From positions 30,842 to 94,841 of the forward strand of contig NZ_FRFC01000009.1 of NCBI RefSeq assembly GCF_900143675.1: a DNA stretch of 64,000 nt, read 5' to 3'. The notes beneath the pieces are model-generated. The model did not search any database, had not been told where the DNA came from, and worked only from the letters and a program-made list of their open reading frames with translations. Positions 40,182 to 48,831 of the stretch are shown here, piece by piece. Source of the stretch: Candidatus Nitrosotalea sinensis. GTDB taxonomy: Archaea > Thermoproteota > Nitrososphaeria > Nitrososphaerales > Nitrosopumilaceae. Both the position numbers and the translations under genes were made by a program. Each line of letters starts with the position of its first letter. The first letter of the stretch is position 1.

Positions 40182-41438
40182 TTACTCTCGTGATTTGTAG
40201 TCAAAGAGTTTTGTAACAGTTTTTAGAATTTCAGAATCACCTTGTTCTGATGCCTTTCGTAGGTTATTCATTGGAATAGACATTATATCCTCAACTATTG
40301 CTTGTGTGAGCTGGTCAATGATGCGTATCTTTTGCTCATCTTTTTCTCCCAACATCTGAAGTGCTTTTTTGAGTTCCTTGACACGTACTTGGTCTATATC
40401 CTTAAAGACATTAGTTACGATTGGTTCAACCTCAAGTCTTTTCATTGCTGCCTCTACTATTGGAATCTCCTCATTAATTATATTCTCTGCTGCTGATACT
40501 ACACCCATCCTGTTTTTCATGTTCTTTTCTACCATCTCTGCAATCTGATCCATATTCATGACAGTAATTTTTGGTATGGTAGATACCTTGTCATCAACAG
40601 TTCGTGGATTTGACAAGTCCATTATGAGCATGCCATCCTTTCTTGATTGCATTGCTTCTTTTACTCTATCATGTGTGACAAGAAAATACGGTGCGACAGT
40701 TGCTACAAACAATACATCTATGGATTTGAAATCAGATATTGCTTGCTCAAATTGTAGCGGCTTGCCACCTGCAGTTTCCGCAAAGGCCTTTGAGCGTTCA
40801 AACGTTCTGCTAGTTACAAGAAATTCAATATCACGTTTTTTAAGAGACTTTGCTACAAGACTTGCAGCTTCTCCAGTTCCAATCAACAAGATACGCTTTG
40901 ATTTCAAGTCATCTACATTTTGCTCTGCAAGATTTACTGCCATGGAACCAACAGAAATACTTCCCTTACTGATGCCTGTTGCATTTCTTACACGAGTCCC
41001 AATCTTGATTGCCTTATCAAACAAGGTGTTTAGATTATCTCCAGATGCCTTGAGCTCCCGTGCTGTTGTGATTGAATCTTTTACTTGTCCTAGTATTTGC
41101 TCTTCTCCAATTACAAGAGAATCAAGACCTGATGTGAGTTTTAGAAGATGAGTATATGCATCAGTTCCACAGCTAATTTCTAAATTTTCCTTGAATGTAT
41201 TTTCTTCAAGCCCTGCAACAGATGCCCATGTTTTTTTTATTTTTTCAAGATCGGTATTACTTGCACATCCAAAGAGCTCAACCCTGTTGCATGTTTGTAG
41301 TATGACACATTCTTGTAATCCAGAGTGTTTTAGAAATGACTGATAAGCAGAATCCAGATCAGGAAAAGTAAATCGCTCCAACATATGAATCGGGGACTTT
41401 CTAAAAGTAACTCTAGCGTTTACAACATCACTTGTCAT
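40182..41438 (-). CDS. hemA: Glutamyl-tRNA reductase
   Basis: HemA reduces glutamyl-tRNA to glutamate-1-semialdehyde, the first committed step. 418 residues. The catalytic cysteine is C50 in LQTCNRVELF; the NADPH-binding domain has LLIGTGEAASLVAKSL, and the C-terminal dimerisation helix region is intact. It overlaps the sirC-like gene by 4 bp. The partner HemL lies in cluster II at 61.7-62.9 kb. Confidence 0.96.
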   Translation of the reverse strand: MTSDVVNARVTFRKSPIHMLERFTFPDLDSAYQSFLKHSGLQECVILQTCNRVELFGCASNTDLEKIKKTWASVAGLEENTFKENLEISCGTDAYTHLLKLTSGLDSLVIGEEQILGQVKDSITTARELKASGDNLNTLFDKAIKIGTRVRNATGISKGSISVGSMAVNLAEQNVDDLKSKRILLIGTGEAASLVAKSLKKRDIEFLVTSRTFERSKAFAETAGGKPLQFEQAISDFKSIDVLFVATVAPYFLVTHDRVKEAMQSRKDGMLIMDLSNPRTVDDKVSTIPKITVMNMDQIAEMVEKNMKNRMGVVSAAENIINEEIPIVEAAMKRLEVEPIVTNVFKDIDQVRVKELKKALQMLGEKDEQKIRIIDQLTQAIVEDIMSIPMNNLRKASEQGDSEILKTVTKLFDYKSRE

Positions 41439-42088
41439 TTCATATCACCAAGTATTTCCATAACCCGCTTCTGTGCTTTTTTTAGGTTTCCGACTTGTAT
41501 TAATTGTTTAATATGATTATCATTCATCACGCTATAGAGGAACTTTTTTCGTTCGGGAAATGTTGCGATCTTGGTCTTGGCGGCCCGTCTTGCAAAGTCT
41601 TGTAGTTTGATGTGGTAGATATCCTCTTTTTTGATTACTTTGCGGAATATCTGTTCTGCTTGTAGTTTTAGTTTTCTTGCCATTGCTGGGCTCCGCCCTC
41701 CAGTAGAGACAGCAATCTGAACAGTATCATCAATATTGATTACAGAGCCAAATGCAAAATCACTTACTTCGGGATCATCTGCGGCATATGCATAACATCG
41801 CATAGCTTTTGCCTGTTGCACAATTTTTCGGTTGAGTTCCTTGTCGTCAGTTGTTGCAAGCACCATAAATGGTTTGTATTTTTTTAGAAAATTTGCATTT
41901 TCAAGTCTCATTTTCTTGAATGCTATCTTTTTTTGTTTTACGTAATTTTGAATCTGTCTGTTTGTTGCATCGCTTACAAGAAGAATCTTGCAATCTTGAG
42001 TCAAAAGAGTATTTACTTTTTTTAGGCCCTCATTTCCCCCTCCTACTACAATTACTAGGTTACCTCCAAGATTCAGGTCTACTATCAA
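41435..42088 (-). CDS. Precorrin-2 dehydrogenase / siroheme-synthase N-domain type
   Basis: A 217-residue protein of the SirC/Met8 type that oxidises precorrin-2 to sirohydrochlorin with NAD, possibly also inserting iron. The N-terminal Rossmann part has VIVVGGGNEGLKKV in place of the usual GGGxVAxRK, then LATTDDKELNRKI and a conserved-type VSTGGRSPAMARKLK. It is the first gene of the sirC-hemA-hemB unit and is divergent from ahbAB. The methyltransferase CobA that makes precorrin-2 is in cluster II. Confidence 0.88.
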   Translation of the reverse strand: MIVDLNLGGNLVIVVGGGNEGLKKVNTLLTQDCKILLVSDATNRQIQNYVKQKKIAFKKMRLENANFLKKYKPFMVLATTDDKELNRKIVQQAKAMRCYAYAADDPEVSDFAFGSVINIDDTVQIAVSTGGRSPAMARKLKLQAEQIFRKVIKKEDIYHIKLQDFARRAAKTKIATFPERKKFLYSVMNDNHIKQLIQVGNLKKAQKRVMEILGDMK

Positions 42089-42177
42089 TGGATCATCGCT
42101 GACTTGAAATGATATTTATAGATTCTATGAAAAACTAGGCAACGTTTTTAATTGTAATACAGACTTTCTTCAATAAC

Positions 42178-43191
42178 ATGGACAAGCTGGACAAGGAGAT
42201 TTTAAATGAGATCCAGTGGACTTTTCCTCTAGATCCACGACCATATTCTGTAATGGCAAAAAAATTTGGAATACCTGATGCAGAATTGATGCAGAGATTA
42301 GAGGTATTGAGAAAGGACGGAATAATCAGACAGATAAGCGCCATATTTGATACACGAAAACTCGGATACAAGAGTGCACTTGTTGCTATGGCAATAGAAC
42401 CTGACAAGCTTGATTATGTTGCAAATCAAGTAAACAAACATCCAGGTGTAAGTCACAATTATGAAAGAAATCACGAATACAATCTTTGGTTTACTCTAGC
42501 AGTTCCTCCCGGCTCTGATCTGAAAACAGAGATTGACAAATTTTCCAAGTTATCTGGAATTAAAAAGACACGTCTTCTTCCCACCATCAAACTCTTCAAG
42601 ATCGGTGTAAAACTAGAGATGGTAGATGAGAAAAAATCAGATGTCAAGCCATCAGAAGAAAAGAAAAAGATCACTGAAACAAAGTTTGTCGCAACAGAGG
42701 AAGAAAAGGACTACATTCGAGAGTTACAGAAAGATTTGGAAATAATAGAAAGACCATTTTTGAAATCGGCTCAAAAACTTGGGATAACTGAAGAGCAGTT
42801 GCTTGACAAGGCACGACAATACGAAGAGATAGGAGTGATGCGAAGATTTGCTGCAATACTAAGACATAGAGAAGTAGGATTTACTGCAAATGGCATGATA
42901 GTATGGAAGGTTCCAGATGAGAGAATTGAACAGGTGGGTGCAAAGTTAGGCGCGTTCCCACAGATAAGCCACTGCTACCAGAGACCAGTATACCAAGATT
43001 GGCCATACAATGTGTTTTCAATGGTTCATTGCAAATCTATCGAGGAGGCTGAAAACATGGCAAAAGAGATTCAAAAACAAATAGACGTAAACGAATACAA
43101 AATTTTGTTCAGTTCTAGAGAATTTAAAAAGACTCGAGTAGAGTATTTTGTAGAGCACAAGTTTAGCATTGAAGATCTAATAACAGCATAA
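42178..43191 (+). CDS. ahbAB: Siroheme decarboxylase, fused AhbA-AhbB type
   Basis: A 337-residue protein made of two Lrp/AsnC-like halves. Each half has a winged-helix start (LDKEILNEIQWTFPL..., and EEKDYIRELQKDLEIIERPF near residue 178) followed by a ferredoxin-like domain with the decarboxylase pattern GVSHNYERNHEYNLWFTLAV and ISHCYQRPVYQDWPYNVFSMVH. These His/Tyr/Arg-containing stretches are typical of AhbA/AhbB/NirD-type siroheme decarboxylases rather than of gene regulators. It removes two acetate carboxyls from siroheme on the alternative heme route. Divergent from sirC-hemA-hemB. The fusion of both subunits is the notable point. Confidence 0.88.
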   Translation: MDKLDKEILNEIQWTFPLDPRPYSVMAKKFGIPDAELMQRLEVLRKDGIIRQISAIFDTRKLGYKSALVAMAIEPDKLDYVANQVNKHPGVSHNYERNHEYNLWFTLAVPPGSDLKTEIDKFSKLSGIKKTRLLPTIKLFKIGVKLEMVDEKKSDVKPSEEKKKITETKFVATEEEKDYIRELQKDLEIIERPFLKSAQKLGITEEQLLDKARQYEEIGVMRRFAAILRHREVGFTANGMIVWKVPDERIEQVGAKLGAFPQISHCYQRPVYQDWPYNVFSMVHCKSIEEAENMAKEIQKQIDVNEYKILFSSREFKKTRVEYFVEHKFSIEDLITA

Positions 43192-43206
43192 AAACAATAA
43201 AAAATT

Positions 43207-43527
43207 TTATGACAATTCTATGACAGTTTCTGCTGCTGAAGTCAATGTCATTTTTACAGATATGACTTTGCTTTGATACATGAAGAATTTTTTTCCAGAG
43301 GCGTTTGTATCACCAGAGACTCGAACAAGTCCCGAGTTGTGCAGCCTACGCACCCATCTATAGACCTGAGTAAGAGGAATTCCAGAATTGGTGCTAATAT
43401 CCCAGGCAGATTTTGGTGTGCCAATTGTAGAGCGTAGTACATGCATTGCTTGCTCGTTGGATATAATCTTCAATATGTTGTTTGCATCCTTGTTTTCAAG
43501 GATTCTTCCTTGTTGTAATACTTGCAT
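43207..43527 (-). CDS. ArsR-like winged-helix regulator
   Basis: A 106-residue protein with a helix-turn-helix core ISNEQAMHVLRSTIGTPKS then SGIPLTQVYRWVRRLHNSGLVRV, followed by a strand-rich wing. It ends 16 bp from ahbAB (convergent). About 53-78 bp upstream of its ATG are three TTGCAA hexamers at exact 10-bp spacing, a good candidate for its own or another regulator's operator. Confidence 0.8.
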   Translation of the reverse strand: MQVLQQGRILENKDANNILKIISNEQAMHVLRSTIGTPKSAWDISTNSGIPLTQVYRWVRRLHNSGLVRVSGDTNASGKKFFMYQSKVISVKMTLTSAAETVIELS

Positions 43528-43579
43528 AATGAGAGTATTATATCACAAAATATAACAAGAGTGATTAGACTGTATTTAT

Positions 43580-43605
43580 TTGCAAACGGTTGCAATCATT
43601 TGCAA
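43580..43605. promoter_or_regulatory. Three TTGCAA palindromes at 10-bp spacing
   Basis: TTGCAA occurs at 43580-43585, 43590-43595 and 43600-43605, one helical turn apart; the last two belong to a direct repeat of TGCAATCATT. The array lies between the ribbon-helix-helix-type gene (its stop is at 43606) and the winged-helix gene starting at 43527, thus in the latter's promoter. Confidence 0.6.
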
Positions 43606-44136
43606 TCATTCGGCGAATTTGAATGACATCATGCCTGAATTATACTCGAAGTCAACCTTTTTTTCTAAAACTTCACGGAAAATAAGCCCCAACACAGTTG
43701 TGTGATACAGCGACCAGTTCTCTCCAAGATCATGTTTTACAATAAATGTATGTACATTGTTTTTGATGTTATGATTTATCTCAATTGAGGATGCACGCAT
43801 TCGTGCCTCAAACCAGGAGATAAAGGAATTTAGATTAAAATCTCCTCTCATAAATAATGCAGTGTCTCGAACTACGTTTTTCCCTATTCTGTTTGCCATG
43901 TCAATTACATTTTCTTTTGTCAACTTTCCAAAGAGTTCTACAATGATTGGTTTGGCAATTGGAACCATGCCAACCTTTGCCTCAAACATGTCCCACTCGA
44001 CATATCTTTTGAATATGTGGTTTACAAAAGTGTTAAGACTTGTATCTCGATTTTCAGATTCTAAGCGAAGTTTACTGAGTACATCTTCATCTATTCTAAA
44101 TGTCATCGTAGATGTCTTTTTTTGGCTTGGAATCAT
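43606..44136 (-). CDS. Ribbon-helix-helix-like N-terminal domain protein
   Basis: A 176-residue protein. Residues ~9-50 (TMTFRIDEDVLSKLRLESE then TSLNTFVNHIFKRYVEW) have the strand-helix-helix pattern of ribbon-helix-helix DNA-binding proteins. The remaining 120 residues form an alpha/beta domain (WFEARMRASSIEIN, HTFIVKHDLGENWSLYHTTVLG) that I cannot name; it could bind a ligand. It lies upstream of the ArsR-like gene on the same strand and after the aldo/keto reductase operon. Confidence 0.75.
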   Translation of the reverse strand: MIPSQKKTSTMTFRIDEDVLSKLRLESENRDTSLNTFVNHIFKRYVEWDMFEAKVGMVPIAKPIIVELFGKLTKENVIDMANRIGKNVVRDTALFMRGDFNLNSFISWFEARMRASSIEINHNIKNNVHTFIVKHDLGENWSLYHTTVLGLIFREVLEKKVDFEYNSGMMSFKFAE

Positions 44137-44197
44137 GTTATTCTAACAGTCCTCCTTTGCATATAATTGTGTCATTGTCAATCTTGTAGAAAATCCT

Positions 44198-45196
44198 CTA
44201 TGCAGTTTGTGCTGATGCTTTTAGCTCATAAGACGGCCACTGGTTGAAGAGGCCAATAATTTCATTCTTGTCAGAATCACTAAGATACTTTCCATCAGAC
44301 ATGGCACAGAACATTTCAATTTCTTCTTCACTTACCACAGTTGGAAGAACTGAGGAGACTGCATTTTGTGACAAGATGAATTTGATTGCAAGTTCAGTAA
44401 TGTTAAGACCATTTCGTTTTGCAATAGGCATGAGTTGATCTACTTTTCGTAGTGCTTCTTGCACCCAGTCTCCACTTCGCACTGAACGGTGATCCTTTTC
44501 ACTAATTTTTGTTTGGGCGTTTACTTTGCCTGTCAGTATGCCAGAAGCATCAGGAACACGTACTAGTATTCCCACATCGTTCTTTTCTGCCTCTTCAATG
44601 AGTGTATTTCCTGGATTTTGTTCAAGTATGTTGTATACAGTTTGTACAGCCGTAGCATTGGTCAATTTCATTGAATCAAGGCCCTCCTGGGTCCATCCAA
44701 TTGCCGGACCCAATGCAATTTGGTAACTCTTGATGATTCCTTCTTGTATTTTTTTGTCTAAAAATCCAAATATTTTCTTGTCCCGAATTGTATGGATTTT
44801 TGGGTTATGTAACCCATATACATCCAAATAATCCGTCTGCAATCTTTCAAGGCTCTTTTTTAATGCAAAATCAGTAAATTCTTCAGTGAATTTTTGAGGG
44901 AGTTCCTTGTGGCCTATCTGCTCATTTGAATAAATATCATAACCGTATTTTGTAGACAAGACAACTTGGTTTCTCATTCCTGAAAAGACTTCACCAATGA
45001 GTTTCTCACTCTTGCCTCGTCCGTAAATATCTCCAGTCTCAAAATAGTTTATTCCAAGATCAAACGCTCGCTTGAGCATTCTTTTTGCTTCATCGTCCTC
45101 AATTTTTTTACCCCACCAATCAAGTCCCAAAGTCCATGCGCCAAATCCTATTTCAGATACTTTGATTCCACTTTTTCCTAATTTTCTATATTTCAA
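44198..45196 (-). CDS. Aldo/keto reductase
   Basis: A 332-residue NADPH-dependent oxidoreductase with a TIM-barrel. The catalytic tetrad is visible: D and Y in INYFETGDIYGRGKSE, K in VVLSTKYGYD and H in YGLHNPKIH. The C-terminal cofactor segment FILSQNAVSSVLPTVVSEEE matches the family. Substrate unknown. Its start overlaps the DUF1802 gene by 4 bp, and with the chlorite-dismutase-family gene forms one operon. Confidence 0.93.
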   Translation of the reverse strand: MKYRKLGKSGIKVSEIGFGAWTLGLDWWGKKIEDDEAKRMLKRAFDLGINYFETGDIYGRGKSEKLIGEVFSGMRNQVVLSTKYGYDIYSNEQIGHKELPQKFTEEFTDFALKKSLERLQTDYLDVYGLHNPKIHTIRDKKIFGFLDKKIQEGIIKSYQIALGPAIGWTQEGLDSMKLTNATAVQTVYNILEQNPGNTLIEEAEKNDVGILVRVPDASGILTGKVNAQTKISEKDHRSVRSGDWVQEALRKVDQLMPIAKRNGLNITELAIKFILSQNAVSSVLPTVVSEEEIEMFCAMSDGKYLSDSDKNEIIGLFNQWPSYELKASAQTA

Positions 45197-45741
45197 TTTG
45201 TTATGCTCCTAAACTTTGATAATTTTTCCTGAAGCTCTGCTTCACTCAAAACTGCTGATCCAGATTGCACATTTACATTTAACTCTATCCAAGATTTGCA
45301 ACCATGATATTCCGGAAGCAGAGGAATCTCAATTGGAGAAATCTTGTATGTTTTTAGAAATATAGCAGTCATTGGTTTTTGTGGCATCCAGTTCATTCTT
45401 TCTACCATGTATGAATCACTCCAGATGTGAAAATCAGACAGTTCTTCTATCTTTTGCATAGAAGAGATATCACGTTCTGCAACAACTTCAGCATAAGAGG
45501 TTATTCTGTTGAATCCTTCTTGTGGTTTTTGTTCCCGTGCATCTGCAAAATATCTGTAAAATTGGGATTTTAAAGATGTGTTATCCTGATGCTCGTATGT
45601 TGGAAATAGCAAAAACTTTTTGTCTTCTACCTTAAACCCGGATGAGGTTTCCAATATCCCTCCTTTTCTGAGAAGTACTGTCTGGTCTCCATTCTCAAGT
45701 GCAGTCACAACAGTGGCCCACTCTTTTAGTGCCTTCATCAT
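45193..45741 (-). CDS. DUF1802 family protein
   Basis: A 182-residue protein with the DUF1802 opening ALKEWATVVTALENGDQTVLLRKGGI and FLLFPTYEHQ. The family occurs in bacteria and archaea and has no established function. No signal peptide or membrane helix. It is translationally coupled (4-bp overlaps) to the chlorite-dismutase-family gene before it and the aldo/keto reductase after it, so a shared heme/redox-related task is possible. Confidence 0.83.
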   Translation of the reverse strand: MMKALKEWATVVTALENGDQTVLLRKGGILETSSGFKVEDKKFLLFPTYEHQDNTSLKSQFYRYFADAREQKPQEGFNRITSYAEVVAERDISSMQKIEELSDFHIWSDSYMVERMNWMPQKPMTAIFLKTYKISPIEIPLLPEYHGCKSWIELNVNVQSGSAVLSEAELQEKLSKFRSITN

Positions 45742-46409
45742 CCAAGGCTCCTAATCATGGAGACAAGATCCTTTTTGATACACACAATCATGGGTGTATC
45801 CACTGCAACATATCTGCTAACTTGGGTTTCCCTCAAGTCCATTATCAAGTCTTGAAATTTATGCAATGTGTCAGTTTCAAATGCTAACATAAAGTCCTCG
45901 TCATGGATTCCAAATGAATAGGTAGTATTTAGAAGAACATCAGGATATTTGTGACCAACTTGAATGTGTTCAGCCATCATTTCTTTTCGTTTTTCAAGAG
46001 GCAATAGATACCACTCTCGTGTTTTGATAAACGGATATACAACAACATATTTTTTCTGCTCTTCACCTCCAATCCATCCTCGTGGCTTTTGGTTACTGGC
46101 ATACATAGACGGTCTTGTACTGGATAGATAGACATGTGTTGGAATGATATATTTTCCAAAAACTGTAAGATACAACTTCGATATTGAATCCTGGATTTTT
46201 TCAACAGAATCGGATACAAACCACAACAAGAATTCAGCATCATCACGCAATCCCAAGGTAGAGTAGACCCTGTAATTTATCTGGGAATTTTTAAGAACGT
46301 TTTCTACTTCTTTTGCAGATTCCTCTTTTGCCAAATCTGCCATCCATCTCCATTTTGGATCTACCTTAAAGAAAGCAAAATTGAAAAATTGTCGTGGTTG
46401 CTCACTCAT
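45738..46409 (-). CDS. Chlorite dismutase / HemQ family protein
   Basis: A 223-residue member of the chlorite-dismutase superfamily, which includes true chlorite dismutases and coproheme decarboxylases (HemQ). Family marks: YPFIKTREWYLLPLEKRKEMMAEH with the proximal-ligand-type H, then GHKYPDVLLNTTYSFGIHDEDFMLAFETD and LIMDLRETQVSRYV. Where dismutases carry the distal catalytic Arg the sequence has NTTYSF, nearer to HemQ-like proteins, so chlorite removal is unlikely. First gene of the operon; located 2.5 kb from heme cluster I. Confidence 0.88.
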   Translation of the reverse strand: MSEQPRQFFNFAFFKVDPKWRWMADLAKEESAKEVENVLKNSQINYRVYSTLGLRDDAEFLLWFVSDSVEKIQDSISKLYLTVFGKYIIPTHVYLSSTRPSMYASNQKPRGWIGGEEQKKYVVVYPFIKTREWYLLPLEKRKEMMAEHIQVGHKYPDVLLNTTYSFGIHDEDFMLAFETDTLHKFQDLIMDLRETQVSRYVAVDTPMIVCIKKDLVSMIRSLG

Positions 46410-46530
46410 AAAGAGTGAGTTTGAATGAACCTTATTTAAAATCTGATCAAGTTGACCAAGTTTGGCAATGACTATTTACCTATGAGATTTATGAAATATC
46501 TTAAATTAGCGTATTTGGCGATCGTATTTG

Positions 46531-46623
46531 ATGAGTAGGAATACCAAGATAGCAATAGGAATTGGCTCTATTTTCACTGCATTTACAGCTGTAATGATAA
46601 TGCTTGTACTACAATCATACTAA
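46531..46623 (+). CDS. 30-residue single-helix membrane microprotein (tentative)
   Basis: A minimal frame from ATG 46531 to TAA 46621-46623: a short basic N-terminus (MSRNTK) followed by an uninterrupted hydrophobic helix and a polar end. The layout is that of the micro membrane proteins that accompany larger membrane complexes. It lies in an otherwise empty gap and overlaps no other gene. Evidence is only this pattern. Confidence 0.42.
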   Translation: MSRNTKIAIGIGSIFTAFTAVMIMLVLQSY

Positions 46624-46663
46624 GCGCATCCATTAAATGTCTCACTTAGTTCTTTAGAACCAA

Positions 46664-47032
46664 ATGGTAACAATCAGGCACCAACCAATCAATGAAATCA
46701 TAATTCATGAGTTGGTCAAGGTTAACAACATAGAAGATTTTCTTAGCATCAAGACCAATAATGTGCCATTAGGTAGTGCGGCACCCCCTGCACGATGGGC
46801 AGACGGAATACTGTATGAGCCTCAAGGATTTCCTCCAACACCTGAAATCATCAAAGACCAGATAGAAGGCAAGATACACTTTGCTGCAATAGAATATACC
46901 GAGATGCCGCAATACAAACAGTACCTCAAAAATAACAACAACAACGTATTATTGCCCATAATTGACATGTCACACAACACTGCAACAAGACAGATAGCAC
47001 AGTGGCTCAAGAATCAAATAATTTCAAAATAG
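46664..47032 (+). CDS. 122-residue hypothetical protein
   Basis: A soluble protein of 122 residues with no recognised family. Notable parts: a Pro/Ala-rich segment PLGSAAPPARWADGILYEP in the middle and a C-terminal HNTATRQIAQWLKNQI helix. It lies 75 bp upstream of the ssDNA-binding protein on the same strand, with a separate TATA-like element between them. Confidence 0.65.
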   Translation: MVTIRHQPINEIIIHELVKVNNIEDFLSIKTNNVPLGSAAPPARWADGILYEPQGFPPTPEIIKDQIEGKIHFAAIEYTEMPQYKQYLKNNNNNVLLPIIDMSHNTATRQIAQWLKNQIISK

Positions 47033-47107
47033 ATGCAAGTTAGTACAAATAATACTTGAAAAAATATATCACAACACTTATTATTTGAGAACAGAAAATT
47101 TTGTCAA

Positions 47108-47407
47108 ATGCCAAACATAGATCAATTGAACAGACCACAAAACAAGCTTGAACCAGTAGAAGGTGTAATTGAAAGCATAAACGAACCAAGAACTGTCAAC
47201 CTCAAGACAGGAGGACAGGCCCAGGTTGCAGATGCAATGCTGAAAGATGAAACAGGACAGATCAAGCTTAGTCTATGGGATGCTCAAATAAAGATGGTAA
47301 AGAAAGGCTCTAGAGTAAGAATTGAGAATGGATACATTTCTACATTCAGAGGAGAGAACTCACTTAATGTAGGAAAGTTTGGAAAACTAGTAGTAATAGA
47401 ATTTTAG
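47108..47407 (+). CDS. Single-stranded DNA-binding protein, OB fold (RPA/SOSS-B like)
   Basis: A 99-residue single OB-fold protein. It carries GVIESINEPRTVNLKTGGQAQVADAML, then DETGQIKLSLWDAQ and VRIENGYISTFRG, the pattern of archaeal SSB/RPA-type and SOSS-B-like proteins, which bind ssDNA in replication and repair. No C-terminal acidic tail. Convergent to the membrane-protein gene (4-bp overlap at 47404-47407). Confidence 0.88.
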   Translation: MPNIDQLNRPQNKLEPVEGVIESINEPRTVNLKTGGQAQVADAMLKDETGQIKLSLWDAQIKMVKKGSRVRIENGYISTFRGENSLNVGKFGKLVVIEF

Positions 47408-48012
47408 ATATATCTGCTAGACTGATTCTTCCCTTTTCTCCAATCAATTATACTCAATATTGCTCCAGATATTATTACAACAATGCCAATAATTAATAGA
47501 AATCCTGCTTCTGCCAGAGGGACTATATTTTTAACAAATGGTGAATTTGGATCAGTCAATGCTTTTGATTTTTCAGGATTTTCTGTAAACAACATGATTA
47601 CAGTAATTGGATTTTTTCCCTTGTTTTCCACACTAAAGTTGTAAGAATCTGCCTTTGGTGCCTCAAATGATTTTATAAAAATAGGATCATTTTCTGTAAA
47701 AGAACCAAACTTGTCTCCAAAGATATTAGATATTGACACCACTACGCTATCATCAGGGGAATAATCCACAATGTGAACACCCCACATCAGGGTAACTTTG
47801 GCAGTACTTGTAGTATGTGAAAAAGTATACGTACTCCCGGCAGCAATTTCCACCTTATCAGATATATTATCAAACAAGCTTTCAGGCGAAGGAAAAAAGT
47901 CTCCTCCTTGAGTATCAGAAGACATTTTGGGCATGACAGAATATGCAACAGATGCTGCAATGACAATCATCACTGCACCTGCAATTGCAATTATAGGTCC
48001 ACGTTTTTTCAA
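47404..48012 (-). CDS. Membrane protein with extracytoplasmic beta domain
   Basis: A 202-residue protein: N-terminal transmembrane helix (about 8-27), an exterior strand-rich domain (about 55-150; SFEAPKADSYNFSVENKGKNPITV), and a second transmembrane helix (about 168-190) with a basic C-terminus. Family not recognised. It overlaps the PAC2 gene by 4 bp and thus shares its transcript. Confidence 0.7.
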   Translation of the reverse strand: MKKRGPIIAIAGAVMIVIAASVAYSVMPKMSSDTQGGDFFPSPESLFDNISDKVEIAAGSTYTFSHTTSTAKVTLMWGVHIVDYSPDDSVVVSISNIFGDKFGSFTENDPIFIKSFEAPKADSYNFSVENKGKNPITVIMLFTENPEKSKALTDPNSPFVKNIVPLAEAGFLLIIGIVVIISGAILSIIDWRKGKNQSSRYI

Positions 48013-48788
48013 CTGATATACCCCAGTTTTTTGTCATGTTGTGGCATGTGTAAAGATTCCCCTGTTGTCCTATGTCCCATTTGTTCTTCTATTGTTTTTA
48101 CAAGGTTTTCCGTATCTTGTGCTTTTTTCGAGATTTCTGTTAGATCTAGTTGCAGACCAAGCATCTTTACAAGAGCCTCCAGTACTATTTTGGATGCTTT
48201 TGCATCAACTACATAGCCAGATGTTTCTCCAAGAAGACATATTCCTGTAATTCCTTTTCTTTTACCTACACCTATTATCAAACCGTTCATTCCAGTGATA
48301 CTTCCACTATTCATTACTGATACACCATAATTGTGAAATTCTTTGACTATTTGTTCAAGCGTACTTGTACCGTAAACTTTTGGCAACTTTGTAAAGGTTC
48401 CTGTGATGTATGCAGCAAGCGTGTATATCGTCTTGATTCCAAGCTTGTCACATATTTTTGTAATTTCTTCTGCCATCTCATATTCACTTTCAGGTGTGAC
48501 AGGCTGTGCATCACCACCAAGTAAGACAAGGTCACTGGTCTCCCCCTTGTAATAATAAAAAGTATTTTTCATTAGATCTGTTGTACCATTTGGTTGAATC
48601 AACACTTGTGGTGGAAATGAAGAAGAGAACATGTTTGCAAAAGATACCGCTTTTAATTGCTCAATCATGTGATCTATTGCAAGTTTTCCCACAAAACCGC
48701 TGCCTGGAAATCCACATATCAGAGAAGGATTTTTCAAGATAGGCATTTGTGTTATTTCAACAACTATACGTTGAGGAAGAGACAACAT
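48009..48788 (-). CDS. PAC2-family protein (proteasome assembly chaperone-like)
   Basis: A 259-residue protein of the PAC2/archaeal DUF75 type. Marks: ICGFPGSGFVGKLAIDHMI near residue 25, LLGGDAQP near 90 and a MNSGSITGMNGLIIGVGKRKGITGICLLGETSGY stretch. Archaeal PAC2-family proteins are related to the eukaryotic proteasome assembly chaperone PSMG2/PAC2. It is the first gene of a two-gene unit with the membrane protein following it. Confidence 0.88.
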   Translation of the reverse strand: MLSLPQRIVVEITQMPILKNPSLICGFPGSGFVGKLAIDHMIEQLKAVSFANMFSSSFPPQVLIQPNGTTDLMKNTFYYYKGETSDLVLLGGDAQPVTPESEYEMAEEITKICDKLGIKTIYTLAAYITGTFTKLPKVYGTSTLEQIVKEFHNYGVSVMNSGSITGMNGLIIGVGKRKGITGICLLGETSGYVVDAKASKIVLEALVKMLGLQLDLTEISKKAQDTENLVKTIEEQMGHRTTGESLHMPQHDKKLGYIS

Positions 48789-48831
48789 CGTTACGAAAAA
48801 ATCAATTCAATATTAATTATGCTTAGATGGT

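Noticed and set aside
40558..41151. 197-codon plus-strand frame opposite hemA
   Set aside because: Fully inside hemA, which has all catalytic motifs.
42178..43191. Reading ahbAB as a double Lrp-type DNA-binding regulator
   Set aside because: Both halves have the His/Tyr/Arg-rich siroheme decarboxylase pattern and the gene lies in a heme cluster; regulation is less likely.
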